Source: CAXRDE01 sp964229355
GTDB taxonomy: Bacteria > Cyanobacteriota > Sericytochromatia > UBA7694
Assembly: GCA_964229355.1 (NCBI GenBank)
Contig: CAXRDE010000003.1
Coordinates: 25,531 to 89,530, forward strand
Reading direction: 5' to 3'
Length of the DNA stretch: 64,000 nucleotides
Below, one piece after another: positions 1-7,976 of the stretch. The notes beneath the pieces were generated by a model, which saw only the letters and a list, made by a program, of their open reading frames with translations, was not told where the DNA came from and made no database searches. The translations under genes and the position numbers were made by a program. Numbering within the stretch: position 1 is the stretch's first letter; each line of letters starts with the position of its first letter.

Positions 1-19
1 AAGAAAAGTTACGCTCTGA

Positions 20-31
20 CATACGGGTATG
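20..31. promoter_or_regulatory. Candidate CsoR-family operator upstream of the DUF3326 gene
   Basis: The sequence CATACGGGTATG has perfect 5-base inverted arms around a GG centre. It resembles the elements upstream of six other genes in the first 12 kb. It lies about 67 bases before the DUF3326 start. Its function as an operator is inferred from this recurrence and from the CsoR-type gene at 1153-1422. Confidence 0.4.
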
Positions 32-97
32 CTGGTGGAGATCCATTTCTGTTAGTCTGATGTATTATAGCCACAACCCTCAAAGGATTAAAACACC

Positions 98-1156
98 ATG
101 TTTCGAATTGCCCTCGTTATTCCCACCGGAATTGCAGCAGAAATCGGCGGGTTTGCCGGAGATGGGGGCATTGTTGCAAAATATTTGGCCGGTGTCGCAG
201 ACGAGGTATTAACCCATCCCAACGTGGTCAACGCAGCCAGCTTTAACGTGATTCCTGACAATACCTATTATGTGGAAGGACACGCCCTGGATCTGTTTTT
301 TGCAGGGGAATGGGGCCTAAAAAAAGCCCCCCAGCGCATTGGGATTGTCATTGATCGCGGGTGTGAACCCTACCTGGGCATGATTGAAAACGCCGTCAAC
401 GCCACGGCGATAAGTACCGGGATTCACGTGGTGGGCTACACCCTGACTGAAAAACCCTTAAGCATCGCGCTGTTTCCCGGGAATTATGGGTATGAAGGTT
501 ACAGTGGTGAAGTCCAGCACGTAGAGCAACTGAGCCAGGCCTGTGAAAAAATGCTGAACGCGGGTGCCACCGCACTGGCAGTGCTCACCTGGATGGACGT
601 CTTACCAGAGGGCACCACGGAGGCTTACGAGCAGCACGGCGGTGTCGATCCCATTGGGGCGGTAGAGGCGATGATTTCCCATGCACTGACCGCACAATTT
701 AAAGTTCCTGTCGCCCACTCTCCTATTTTTGCTCCCCACCTGGTCACCCATCGTCTTGATCCCCGTGTGGCGGCAGAAGAAGTAGGCACGACATATTTGC
801 CCTGTATTTTAATGGGTCTTCATCGCGCACCTCGCCTGGTCGATGCCGCTCAGGGAGACTTCAGCCCGGAGGATATTCACGCACTGGTGACCCCGGCGGG
901 CGCTTGTGGAGGTCTCAGCGTGCTTTATGCTTTAGAACGGGGCATTCCAGTCATTGCGGTGCAAGAAAATCAATCTGTCCTTAAAGTGACTCCTCAAAGC
1001 ATGGGCTGGCAGCATCATCCCCAACACCCCATTTTCACCGTCGCCAACTACTGGGAAGCGGCTGGTGTTTTGCAGGCCTTGAAAATGGGAATTTACCCCG
1101 ATGTCTTGCGACGCCCCGTGCAGGGTGCTTTTCAAGCCCTGCCTCAGTTAGGTTAA
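98..1156 (+). CDS. DUF3326 family protein
   Basis: This 352-residue protein matches what I recall of the DUF3326 family, best known from cyanobacteria and plastid-bearing eukaryotes. Recognisable features are the N-terminal IPTGIAAEIGGFAGDGG segment, the THPNVVNAASFN segment and a glycine-rich GACGG segment near residue 270. It has no signal peptide or membrane segment, so it is probably cytoplasmic. No biochemical role is established for the family to my knowledge. The ATG at 98 follows an AAAGGA ribosome site. A CsoR-like element lies upstream and a sulfur-metabolism island lies downstream, so a role linked to reactive sulfur is possible but unproven. Its 3' end overlaps the convergent csoR-like gene by four bases. 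Confidence 0.7.
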   Translation: MFRIALVIPTGIAAEIGGFAGDGGIVAKYLAGVADEVLTHPNVVNAASFNVIPDNTYYVEGHALDLFFAGEWGLKKAPQRIGIVIDRGCEPYLGMIENAVNATAISTGIHVVGYTLTEKPLSIALFPGNYGYEGYSGEVQHVEQLSQACEKMLNAGATALAVLTWMDVLPEGTTEAYEQHGGVDPIGAVEAMISHALTAQFKVPVAHSPIFAPHLVTHRLDPRVAAEEVGTTYLPCILMGLHRAPRLVDAAQGDFSPEDIHALVTPAGACGGLSVLYALERGIPVIAVQENQSVLKVTPQSMGWQHHPQHPIFTVANYWEAAGVLQALKMGIYPDVLRRPVQGAFQALPQLG

Positions 1157-1422
1157 AGAGAAAAAGCAGAAGTAATGACCTCTTGTAAGCCTTCTTCGAT
1201 TTGATCTTTGGGCACATCGTTGCGAATGCAATAGCTTAAATGTTCTGAAACATAGGCTTCACCAAATTTTTTGGTGGCATTATTCACAGCTTTTACCAGG
1301 CGCAACACCTCTACACAATCTTGTTGCTCAAAATCAGTGCCCAGGATTTTTTTTATGGCTCCAATTTGGCCTTGAATGCGATTCAGACGGTGAATGAGTT
1401 TGGTGGTCGTGTCTTTTGACAT
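1153..1422 (-). CDS. csoR: CsoR/FrmR/CstR-family transcriptional repressor
   Basis: This 89-residue all-helical protein matches the CsoR family of tetrameric repressors that sense Cu(I), Ni/Co, formaldehyde or persulfide. The basic helix HRLNRIQGQI is the family DNA-binding signature. Cys36, His61, Cys65 and Glu81 fall exactly at the Cu(I) ligand and second-shell positions of M. tuberculosis CsoR, but Asp35 replaces the usual Tyr. Persulfide-sensing CstR proteins normally lack the His. The residues therefore point to copper, while the neighbours (rhodanese, persulfide dioxygenases, sulfur transporters) point to sulfane sulfur. The gene probably represses itself through the element at 1456-1468 and a set of related sites downstream. 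Family assignment is firm; the ligand is open. Confidence 0.9.
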   Translation of the reverse strand: MSKDTTTKLIHRLNRIQGQIGAIKKILGTDFEQQDCVEVLRLVKAVNNATKKFGEAYVSEHLSYCIRNDVPKDQIEEGLQEVITSAFSL

Positions 1423-1455
1423 AAATCAGTATCCTTATTTCAATCGTTTTTTTAT

Positions 1456-1468
1456 CATACCCGATATA
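1456..1468. promoter_or_regulatory. Candidate CsoR-family operator upstream of csoR
   Basis: CATACCCGATATA on the plus strand reads TATATCGGGTATG on the minus strand. It sits 34-46 bases upstream of the csoR-like start, where an autoregulatory site would be expected. It matches the shared ATA, G-run, TATA pattern of the island. Confidence 0.45.
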
Positions 1469-1561
1469 AACGAAGATTAAAACGCATTTACCCCAAAATA
1501 CCTCAAATCCTGTTTACATAACTTGTTTCCTGTCTCTAATATTCTCTGATAATATAACCAT

Positions 1562-2365
1562 ATGGATATACAACTCCGGCTTTGGGGATTTTTCAGCGTC
1601 GTCTGTATTCTGATGTTTTGGGAAAGCCATTACCCCCGTAAAACACAGCTATTACCTCGCATACAGCGCTGGCCAAATAATTTTACTCTGGGGTTTATCA
1701 ACGCCCTATGTGTGCAAGCCACCCTAATGGGTATAGGGCTGCTTACGGCTCAATGGGCCCAGCTTCAAGGGTGGGGATTGCTGCAGCTTGTACATTGGCC
1801 CACAGGTATTGAAATGTTGTGTAGCCTGTTGGGGTTAGATCTGTTGATTTACATCCAGCATCGTTTGTTTCACGAGTGGCCCTGGCTGTGGCGTTGGCAC
1901 CGTGTTCACCATACGGATCTGGCGCTAGATGTTAGCTCAGGTGTAAGATTTCATCCGATCGAGGCCTTGATTTCACTCGGCCTTAAACAACTGGGCATTT
2001 TGGTCCTGGGTATCAGCCCGATGAACGTCCTCATTTTTGAACTGAGCCTCAGTCTCCTGGCTCTGTTTAACCACAGCAATATATATATCCCTGAGCCCCT
2101 GGAAAACATCTTGCGAAAAGTGCTCATGACTCCCGATTTACACCGTATTCACCATTCGGTCATTCACGAAGAACAGCAGAAAAACTTTGGCTTTTCTGTG
2201 CCCTGGTGGGATCAGTGCTTTGGCTCTTTTCAAGCCAAAGCACAACTTCCTGCCGATCAGATTATACTGGGGGACGGCACCTTAGATACCCCGGCCCAAA
2301 CCCAATCCCTCAAGGCTTTATTAAAAGACATTCCATTACGATCTCAAGAAAGGTTCCACCCATGA
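1562..2365 (+). CDS. Sterol desaturase / fatty acid hydroxylase superfamily membrane protein
   Basis: This 267-residue polytopic membrane protein carries the histidine boxes of the non-haem di-iron hydroxylase superfamily: HRLFH, HRVHH (near residues 99-118), a central NHSN and a late HRIHH. The family uses O2 to hydroxylate or desaturate lipids at the membrane; the substrate here cannot be told. About four hydrophobic segments precede and separate the boxes. No Shine-Dalgarno sequence is visible, and a GATAAT hexamer ends eight bases before the ATG, so the mRNA may be leaderless. The stop codon overlaps the start of the rhodanese gene (ATGA), so the two are translationally coupled. Confidence 0.85.
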   Translation: MDIQLRLWGFFSVVCILMFWESHYPRKTQLLPRIQRWPNNFTLGFINALCVQATLMGIGLLTAQWAQLQGWGLLQLVHWPTGIEMLCSLLGLDLLIYIQHRLFHEWPWLWRWHRVHHTDLALDVSSGVRFHPIEALISLGLKQLGILVLGISPMNVLIFELSLSLLALFNHSNIYIPEPLENILRKVLMTPDLHRIHHSVIHEEQQKNFGFSVPWWDQCFGSFQAKAQLPADQIILGDGTLDTPAQTQSLKALLKDIPLRSQERFHP

Positions 2366-2784
2366 AATCCCGCTTTTATCTTTTACTCAGCGCCATTGTA
2401 CTGAGCAGCTGTGCCAATGCCCAGTCTCCACAATCTGACGAGACGGTCACAACATCGCACAGTACTTCACAGGCCACAAATATTGACGTCAACACCGCTC
2501 AGCAAACCCTGCAACAATCCCAGGTAAAACTCTTGGACGTACGTACCGCCGAAGAGTTTGCCCAGGGCCATATTCCTGGCGCTCAGAACATCGATTTTCT
2601 GGGCAGCAATTTTGCTGAAGAAATCAAAAAATTAGATCCTCAGCAACATTATGTGGTGTATTGCGCCAGCGGCAATCGCAGCCAAAAAGCCACACAACAG
2701 ATGAGCGATCTCGGCTTTACCCAGGTGCAAAACGTCCTGGGCGGTTTTCAGGCCTGGCAAAGCCAAAACCTCCCCGTCGAGTAA
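2362..2784 (+). CDS. Rhodanese-domain lipoprotein
   Basis: The protein has 140 residues, starting at the ATG that overlaps the upstream stop. Residues 1-17 form a lipoprotein signal with lipobox LSSC (Cys17), so the protein should be anchored in the cell envelope. A Thr/Ser-rich linker leads to a single rhodanese domain at about residues 40-138. Cys101 in the CASGNRS loop is the persulfide-carrying catalytic cysteine. Rhodaneses transfer sulfane sulfur between donors such as thiosulfate or glutathione persulfide and acceptors. A longer in-frame reading would start at 2206 inside the previous gene, but the lipoprotein signal argues for 2362. Confidence 0.9.
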   Translation: MKSRFYLLLSAIVLSSCANAQSPQSDETVTTSHSTSQATNIDVNTAQQTLQQSQVKLLDVRTAEEFAQGHIPGAQNIDFLGSNFAEEIKKLDPQQHYVVYCASGNRSQKATQQMSDLGFTQVQNVLGGFQAWQSQNLPVE

Positions 2785-2893
2785 ATCATTCCCCCTGCAA
2801 CACATTGCTGCATTGGCAAGGTCCTCGCCGGGCCTTACACTGAAAACAAGTGAACTCTGATTTCCTCAAAGCCACTTATAAATATTTAGCAGA

Positions 2894-2927
2894 CCGCGCA
2901 GAATATATCTGCGCGGCTTTTTCTTTT
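2894..2927 (+). terminator. Rho-independent terminator after the desaturase-rhodanese pair
   Basis: A 9-bp perfect stem (CCGCGCAGA at 2894-2902 with TCTGCGCGG at 2908-2916) has a 5-base loop and is followed by a T-rich tract ending at 2927. The 110 bases between the rhodanese stop and this hairpin show no gene. Confidence 0.9.
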
Positions 2928-2974
2928 GATAGGCGACGACAATAGCTATCATTTCAAAAAACAATTTCATATAT

Positions 2975-2988
2975 GATACGGGGTATAT
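2975..2988. promoter_or_regulatory. Candidate CsoR-family operator at the peroxiredoxin promoter
   Basis: GATACGGGGTATAT has the arms GATAC/GTAT around a G-run. A TATAAT -10-like hexamer lies just downstream at 2994-2999, so a bound repressor would cover the promoter. The element matches those at the other island genes. Confidence 0.45.
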
Positions 2989-3026
2989 TATTATATAATT
3001 AAGAAAACAAAAGGAGCATGACACCC

Positions 3027-3692
3027 ATGCAAGATACACACGTTACAGAAACCCAAGCCTTCGGCTTGCCCCGTCTCAACGAGAAAGCCCCTGACTTTAA
3101 AGCCATGACCACCCACGGTGAACGCAGCCTGGCAGACTATAAAGGCAAATACCTGGTCTTGTTCTCCCATCCTGCGGATTTTACCCCGGTTTGCACCACC
3201 GAGTTCATTGCCTTCGCCAAACGTCATCAAGACTTTCAAGCCCTGAATACCGAAGTGCTGGGGCTGAGCATCGACAGTATTTTTTCTCACCTGGCCTGGG
3301 TAAATACCATCAAAGAAAAATTCGGTGTGGAAATCCCGTTCCCCATTATTGATGATCTGAGCATGAAAGTGGCACACGCCTATGGCATGATTCATCCCGG
3401 AGCCTCTGACACCTCGGCAGTGCGCGCTGTCTTTGTGATTGATGACCAAAGCATTTTACGGGCCATGATCTATTATCCGCTCAGTAACGGCCGCTCCATT
3501 GACGAAATTTTACGCCTGGTAGAAGCCTTACAAACCTCAGACAAGCACAAAATTGCAACCCCCGAAGCCTGGAAAAAAGGCGATAAAGTGATTGTGCCTC
3601 CGCCCAAAACTGCCGCTGACCTCGAAGCGCGCCTGCAAGCGGACTACGAATGTACCGACTGGTTCTTCTGCAAAAAGAGTTTGGAAGACTAA
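3027..3692 (+). CDS. Peroxiredoxin, Prx6/archaeal thioredoxin-peroxidase type
   Basis: The protein has 221 residues and is cytoplasmic. The peroxidatic cysteine is Cys56 in PADFTPVCTTE. The C-terminal Cys209 and Cys215 in CTDWFFC resemble the extra cysteine pair of archaeal Prx6-type enzymes such as Aeropyrum thioredoxin peroxidase. The enzyme reduces H2O2, organic peroxides or possibly persulfides using a thiol donor. I chose the ATG at 3027 because the AAGGAG site ends at 3016, ten bases upstream; the ATG at 3018 would have only one base of spacing. The sulfur-type operator upstream and a strong terminator downstream make it a single-gene unit. Confidence 0.92.
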   Translation: MQDTHVTETQAFGLPRLNEKAPDFKAMTTHGERSLADYKGKYLVLFSHPADFTPVCTTEFIAFAKRHQDFQALNTEVLGLSIDSIFSHLAWVNTIKEKFGVEIPFPIIDDLSMKVAHAYGMIHPGASDTSAVRAVFVIDDQSILRAMIYYPLSNGRSIDEILRLVEALQTSDKHKIATPEAWKKGDKVIVPPPKTAADLEARLQADYECTDWFFCKKSLED

Positions 3693-3722
3693 ACCACACG
3701 TCCCTGCATCCTTATTACTGGC

Positions 3723-3754
3723 CCCCGAGATATCACTTGTCTCGGGGATTTTTT
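3723..3754 (+). terminator. Rho-independent terminator after the peroxiredoxin gene
   Basis: The stem CCCCGAGA (3723-3730) pairs with TCTCGGGG (3740-3747) over a 9-base loop and is followed by six T residues (3749-3754). Confidence 0.9.
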
Positions 3755-3787
3755 AAGTCAATGCTACACTGTTCACGAGGTCCTTTT

Positions 3788-4540
3788 ATGAAAAAACCCT
3801 TACTTTTCAGCTTATTTTTTACGCTTGTGCTTATGTTCCCGCCCAGAGCACTGTCCAAAACAATCCTTCATGTATATGGTCCCGGCGGACCAGCCCCTGC
3901 CATCAAAAGCGCGGCAACAGCGTATATGAAAGCGCATCCTGACGTGCAAATTCAGGTACACGCCGGCCCCACCAGCCAATGGCTCCCCGAAGCCCAACAA
4001 CAGGCCGACCTTATTTTTTCAGGCGCTGAGTATATGATGACGCAGTTCGCCCAACAATTACCGCAGGTTTTGCCGGAGAGCATTTACCCCTTATACTTAC
4101 GCCCCTCGACCCTTTTGGTTCGTCCCGGAAACCCCAAAAAGATTCAGGGATTTCAAGATCTCTTGAAGCGCAAACTCCAGGTGCTGGTGGTGGACGGTGC
4201 GGGGCAAATCGGCCTCTGGGAGGACATGGCAGCCAAACCCGGTGACATTGAGGCCCTACGCCATCTGCGGGGTAATCTTGTTTTCAGCGCCGCCAACAGC
4301 GGTGTCGCCAAACAATACTGGATCGATCACCCTGAAGTGGATGCCTGGATTATTTGGAATCACTGGCAGGTGGCTAACCCCAATCTGGCAGAGCAAGTAG
4401 AAGTGGAGCCCCAATACCGCATTTACCGCAGTTGTGGCATTGCGCTGACCCAACAGGGTCAACACACGGCCAAAGGCTTTTATGATTACTTAAAAAGCCC
4501 CGAGGCAAAACACCACTTCAATCAATTTGGCTGGTTTTAA
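3788..4540 (+). CDS. Exported solute-binding protein, molybdate/sulfate-binding (PBP2) type
   Basis: The protein has 250 residues with a signal peptide at about residues 1-23 (MKKPLLFSLFFTLVLMF, cleaved near ALS-K). The mature part, with VYGPGGPAPAIKSAA near its start, resembles type-2 periplasmic binding proteins of the ModA/Sbp group, which capture oxyanions such as molybdate, tungstate, sulfate or thiosulfate. No permease or ATPase gene lies beside it, so it may serve a transporter encoded elsewhere or act as a sensor. The start at 3788 is preceded by GAGGT and by a TACACT -10-like hexamer. The 3' end overlaps the convergent endonuclease V gene by four bases. Confidence 0.7.
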   Translation: MKKPLLFSLFFTLVLMFPPRALSKTILHVYGPGGPAPAIKSAATAYMKAHPDVQIQVHAGPTSQWLPEAQQQADLIFSGAEYMMTQFAQQLPQVLPESIYPLYLRPSTLLVRPGNPKKIQGFQDLLKRKLQVLVVDGAGQIGLWEDMAAKPGDIEALRHLRGNLVFSAANSGVAKQYWIDHPEVDAWIIWNHWQVANPNLAEQVEVEPQYRIYRSCGIALTQQGQHTAKGFYDYLKSPEAKHHFNQFGWF

Positions 4541-5223
4541 CCCCCTCGCTGGGCCTTTACTTCCTTCATCAGTTCCCCTACACGGCGATCCGCCTGCCGT
4601 GTGGTCTCAGGCAAGCGCCATTTGGGGGCTAATTTGAGGACCCAGTCACAGGCCTCATCCTGGGTAATCAGGTGCCCCGGCGAAACATACACCGGTTTCA
4701 CGCCTGTACGTGTACGCAGCGTATAGCCGACCTGCTCACCCCGGTGCAGAATCGCTGCGCGGTCTCCCCGCTCTGGACCGGGCATGGGACAGCGAATCAA
4801 GGGCGACTTGGCACAACCAATGCTCGGAATTTGTGTCCACAACCCCAGGTGACTGGCAACCCCAAGACGCCGGGGGTGAGCAATACCCTGCCCGTCACAC
4901 ACGATAAGATCTGGCTGGGTTTTGAGCTGTTTCAATGCTTCTAGCAGGGCTGGCACTTCACGAAAAGACAAAAAACCCGGGACATAAGGAATGGCCGTCT
5001 GTCCCACCCAGGTGGCTTCCTCAAGCACATTCAGACTTTCCGCATCTAAGACCATCACGCCCGCCACCAGTAAATCGCTATCCTGGGCATAAGACACATC
5101 GACGCCCGCCACGCGGCGTATGGGCCTCTGCAAGGGCTGAAAAATCAGCTGTTGTGCCAAATGGCGCTGTAAGGGAGCTGCCTGCGTTAAATCGACGTCC
5201 CATGCGTGCAATCCTGTTTTCAT
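4537..5223 (-). CDS. nfi: Endonuclease V (deoxyinosine 3'-endonuclease)
   Basis: The 228-residue protein has the complete endonuclease V signature. Asp42 (GVDVSY), Glu89 (VPGFLSFRE) and Asp110 (CDGQGIAHPRRLG) are the metal-binding residues, and Tyr80 of PYVPG is the wedge tyrosine. The enzyme nicks DNA at the second phosphodiester bond 3' of inosine, repairing adenine deamination; some members cut inosine-containing RNA. Its ATG overlaps the stop of the upstream serine hydrolase gene (ATGA), so the two are co-translated. Confidence 0.95.
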   Translation of the reverse strand: MKTGLHAWDVDLTQAAPLQRHLAQQLIFQPLQRPIRRVAGVDVSYAQDSDLLVAGVMVLDAESLNVLEEATWVGQTAIPYVPGFLSFREVPALLEALKQLKTQPDLIVCDGQGIAHPRRLGVASHLGLWTQIPSIGCAKSPLIRCPMPGPERGDRAAILHRGEQVGYTLRTRTGVKPVYVSPGHLITQDEACDWVLKLAPKWRLPETTRQADRRVGELMKEVKAQRGG

Positions 5224-6224
5224 AAAATAACCTCCGCAAAAGCCTGATAAATTTCTCGCGCCGTCAGCAAGGATTCAATACGCCAGTTGAGGCTGTGCCC
5301 CAAACTCACCACCACCATATCTTGCGACGGAAACACGTACACAAAATTCCCCGTCATTCCCGTGGCCATAAACAAGTCTTCGGGAGCCCCTGGAATAAGC
5401 GGACCGGAACCTTCCATTACCGGGCGAATCCAATGTTCCACCGGCGCATTGAGCCACCACAGGTAGCCATGCGCGCCATTGGCTGAGGGGTAACTGGCCT
5501 GAGTTGCTGCAGCCACGTAAGCTGGATCGATCAGGGTTTTGCCCTGCCATTGCCCCTGATTCAAAAACAATTGCCCCAGCCGTGCCGCGTCGTGTCCCGT
5601 GGTGCGAATCCCATAGCCCACGCGAACGTGTGGTCCCGACAAAATATCCCATTGGGTATTTTTCAAGCCCAGCGGTTCAAATAAATGTTGCTGTGCGTAA
5701 TCCACAATATTCAGCGTGGGATCCTGCCGTTTTACAGCAGCATCCAAAACCAGGGACAGGGTATTGACCACTCCGCCACTATCGTAACGAAAGGCCTGCC
5801 CGGGCACGGGTCCTTCAGAGACCTGGCCCAAAAGATGCCGCACTTCGGTTTGGGTATGCATCGTGGGCGTGAGGGGCACCCCCAAATCCACAAGCCGCTC
5901 GTCTAAGCTTAAAAGTCCTTCAGTCACAGCCACGCCCACCAATGCAGACACAAAAGATTTCGTTAAAGAAAAGGCATAGACTGGGGTATGAGCATTCCCG
6001 TGATAATAGTGCTCATACACCAAATGCCCCCCTTTAATGACCACAAAACACTGGCGCCAGCTTACTCGACCCACGCGCTCAGCCGCGCGCTCCAGAGCTT
6101 CCTGCTGTAATCCCTGCTGTTCAGGTGCCTGCCTGGGCCAGGTCTGTAAGCCCCTGGCATCCACAGAGAGGGCTATTGATGAAAGAAGCCACCCCAGAAG
6201 CGCGCTTGCAGCAAGCTTTATCAC
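5220..6224 (-). CDS. Exported serine hydrolase, class C beta-lactamase family
   Basis: The protein has 334 residues from a GTG start. The start was chosen for the strong GGGAGGAA site seven bases upstream and because it places a signal peptide (IKLAASALLGWLLSSIALS) at the N terminus. The penicillin-binding fold is shown by Ser86-Leu-Thr-Lys89 (SxxK) and Tyr147 in YDSG, where the tyrosine motif is YxS rather than YxN. Family members include class C beta-lactamases, D-aminopeptidases and esterases acting in the periplasm. Sequence alone does not show beta-lactam resistance, and esterase or peptidase activity is as likely. It is the first gene of a pair with endonuclease V. Confidence 0.85.
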   Translation of the reverse strand: MIKLAASALLGWLLSSIALSVDARGLQTWPRQAPEQQGLQQEALERAAERVGRVSWRQCFVVIKGGHLVYEHYYHGNAHTPVYAFSLTKSFVSALVGVAVTEGLLSLDERLVDLGVPLTPTMHTQTEVRHLLGQVSEGPVPGQAFRYDSGGVVNTLSLVLDAAVKRQDPTLNIVDYAQQHLFEPLGLKNTQWDILSGPHVRVGYGIRTTGHDAARLGQLFLNQGQWQGKTLIDPAYVAAATQASYPSANGAHGYLWWLNAPVEHWIRPVMEGSGPLIPGAPEDLFMATGMTGNFVYVFPSQDMVVVSLGHSLNWRIESLLTAREIYQAFAEVIL

Positions 6225-6303
6225 AGAAATTCCTCCCTCATAGGACATCGCACCTTGTTTTACTTTTCTACAAAAAACCCAATAGATAGTAGCAGTATAA
6301 GCC

Positions 6304-6332
6304 AAAACAAAAGCGAGGACTTACGCCCTCGC
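6304..6332 (-). terminator. Rho-independent terminator after the 6372-7229 gene
   Basis: Read on the minus strand, the 6-bp stem GCGAGG/CCTCGC (6327-6332 with 6313-6318) has an 8-base loop and is followed by TTTTGTTTT. It separates the metallo-hydrolase gene from the serine hydrolase gene. Confidence 0.75.
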
Positions 6333-6371
6333 CAGGGAAACTGCTAAACGTAAAACGCTAACTTAAAAAAA

Positions 6372-7229
6372 CTATTTACTCCGCACGGGTATCTTCAGAT
6401 AAGACAAGCCATTGTCTTCGGCTTTGGGAAGGTTCCCGGCGTTAATGTTGACCTGTACCGACGGCAAGAGTAGCTTAGGAGCTGCAAGGCCTTTATCGCG
6501 CTCCGTACGAAAGCGCACAAATTCCTCACGGGAGGTGTCTTCACGCAGATATTTGTTTTGCTTTTTTGAAACCCCAATCGTGGTTTCATAACGCAACTCA
6601 CGACCCTCAGGCTGGTAATCGTGCCCCACAAAGACACGGGTTTCATCAGGCAGGTAATATAGCTTGTTGTGAATGGAGGTATAAGAATCCTCAACACTCC
6701 CACCGGGAAAGTCGCAGCGGCCGGTACCGTAATCCTCAATAAACAAGGCATCACCCGTAAAAACGGCATCCTCAATCAGATACGAAACACAGGCGGGAGT
6801 ATGCCCTGGTGTATTGATTGCCTTAAATGCCAGACTTCCGGCTTGAAGAACTTCCTGGTCCTTAAGCAACACATCAAACTGCGAGCCATCGGTGGTAAGA
6901 TCTTCCCAATTGAATAGTTTTTTAAAAACATTTTGGACCTCAGTGATGTTTTCACCAATAGCCACTTTCACATCAGGAAAGTCGTTTTTAAAGTACTGAG
7001 AGCTGCTTAAATGGTCTGCATGCGCGTGGGTTTCAAGGACATAGTGCAAGGTTAAGTTTTCTGAACGAATAAAACGAACCACCTCTTGATAGCTTTCGAG
7101 CGAAATTTGTGATGCACCGGGTTCATAATCCAGGACAGGGTCAATCACTACCGCATCACGGGTCGCTTCATCGTAGACCACATAGGTCAAGGTATAAGTG
7201 GCTTCGTCGTAAAAGGCTTTGATCTGCAT
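6372..7229 (-). CDS. Metallo-beta-lactamase-fold persulfide dioxygenase-like hydrolase
   Basis: The 285-residue cytoplasmic protein has the MBL motifs TH68-A-H70-A-D72-H73, PGHTPACVSY, TGDALF and VGHDYQPEGRE. This combination is that of the ETHE1/Blh branch whose members oxidise glutathione persulfide to sulfite, often beside rhodanese and sulfur-transport genes. It lacks the exact RGCGRTDFQ segment of classical ETHE1 and has GTGRCDFPGGS instead, as in the BigR-linked Blh group. The ATG at 7229 is preceded by a sulfur-type element and by a TATGAT -10-like hexamer (7263-7258). A terminator follows, so it is monocistronic. Confidence 0.85.
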   Translation of the reverse strand: MQIKAFYDEATYTLTYVVYDEATRDAVVIDPVLDYEPGASQISLESYQEVVRFIRSENLTLHYVLETHAHADHLSSSQYFKNDFPDVKVAIGENITEVQNVFKKLFNWEDLTTDGSQFDVLLKDQEVLQAGSLAFKAINTPGHTPACVSYLIEDAVFTGDALFIEDYGTGRCDFPGGSVEDSYTSIHNKLYYLPDETRVFVGHDYQPEGRELRYETTIGVSKKQNKYLREDTSREEFVRFRTERDKGLAAPKLLLPSVQVNINAGNLPKAEDNGLSYLKIPVRSK

Positions 7230-7265
7230 GGGGTTATTTCCTCACTTTGTTTTGTTGATCATACA

Positions 7266-7281
7266 ATACCATAGGGGATAT
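7266..7281. promoter_or_regulatory. Candidate CsoR-family operator at the persulfide dioxygenase-like gene
   Basis: ATACCATAGGGGATAT lies directly upstream of a TATGAT -10-like hexamer on the minus strand, about 37 bases before the start. It shares the ATA/G-run/ATAT pattern with the other island elements. Confidence 0.4.
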
Positions 7282-7320
7282 ATTAATTAACATTGATATA
7301 AATCAATTGCGGGATTGTTC

Positions 7321-7911
7321 TTACTCTAAAACCACAGGAATTTCCACAGAGATCGCTCCCCGCAATGCGCCTATTTCATAACCAAACGCTTTATCTTGGG
7401 GATAGTGTTTTTGAATGGCCTGTTTCACCTCGGCAGCCACGGCTTGACCGTGGCACTGTAGGCAGGCTTGCTGGGTACGAATGGCCTTCACATAACGAAA
7501 CACTGGCTTATCGCCCTGCATTTCAAGGGCATAATGTTCTTCTGGAGCCTGAGGAGCGCTCAATTGCTCAGGCCATTGTTGCAAAGCCTGCGTCTCAAAG
7601 GCGTCCGGTGTTGCCTGAGGGTTTCGGTTTTTTGTGCTGACACGGCGAATTTTAAGCTGATGGTCCTGAGAGCTCTGACGTGCCAAAGCAGGTGCAATCA
7701 CTGAACACGTGGTGACGGCAGCAGCAACACCGTCCTGCTTGATCGCACTTTTGAGCTGTTTTTGTAGCCCACTCATCAAGGCTGAAGAAGCCTCGCGTGC
7801 ACGGACCAAAAGCGCTTGCTGCTCGACATCAGACAATTGAGGTTCGGTTTGGGCCTGGCATGCGACCGTAGCAAAGGAAATGACGGCCAAAGTTAAAAAA
7901 AATTTCTTCAT
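7321..7911 (-). CDS. DUF3365 (Tll0287-like) haem-binding lipoprotein
   Basis: The protein has 196 residues from the ATG at 7911; an ATG at 7923 would add four residues. Residues 1-18 form a lipoprotein signal ending in ATVAC (Cys18). The remainder matches the DUF3365 family, whose structural representative is cyanobacterial Tll0287, with an early TTCSVIAP segment and a C-terminal CLQCH haem c attachment motif. Such proteins are thought to sense redox state or gases, or to carry electrons, outside the inner membrane. It is transcribed divergently from the DUF2490-TsdA pair and shares the intergenic element at 7927-7942. Confidence 0.8.
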   Translation of the reverse strand: MKKFFLTLAVISFATVACQAQTEPQLSDVEQQALLVRAREASSALMSGLQKQLKSAIKQDGVAAAVTTCSVIAPALARQSSQDHQLKIRRVSTKNRNPQATPDAFETQALQQWPEQLSAPQAPEEHYALEMQGDKPVFRYVKAIRTQQACLQCHGQAVAAEVKQAIQKHYPQDKAFGYEIGALRGAISVEIPVVLE

Positions 7912-7926
7912 GAGTTTTACCATTTT

Positions 7927-7942
7927 ACTATAGGGTGTATGA
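7927..7942. promoter_or_regulatory. Candidate CsoR-family operator in a divergent promoter
   Basis: ACTATAGGGTGTATGA lies between the divergent DUF3365 and DUF2490 genes and could control both. It is the weakest match of the set, because its G-run has three bases and is followed by TGTAT. Confidence 0.3.
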
Positions 7943-7976
7943 TATATGGTAACATACGTTTTAAAGGGACTCACTC

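Noticed and set aside
5220..6224. Beta-lactamase as an antibiotic resistance gene
   Set aside because: The SxxK motif shows the fold only. The second motif is YxS and no clear KTG-type third motif was found, so resistance cannot be claimed.
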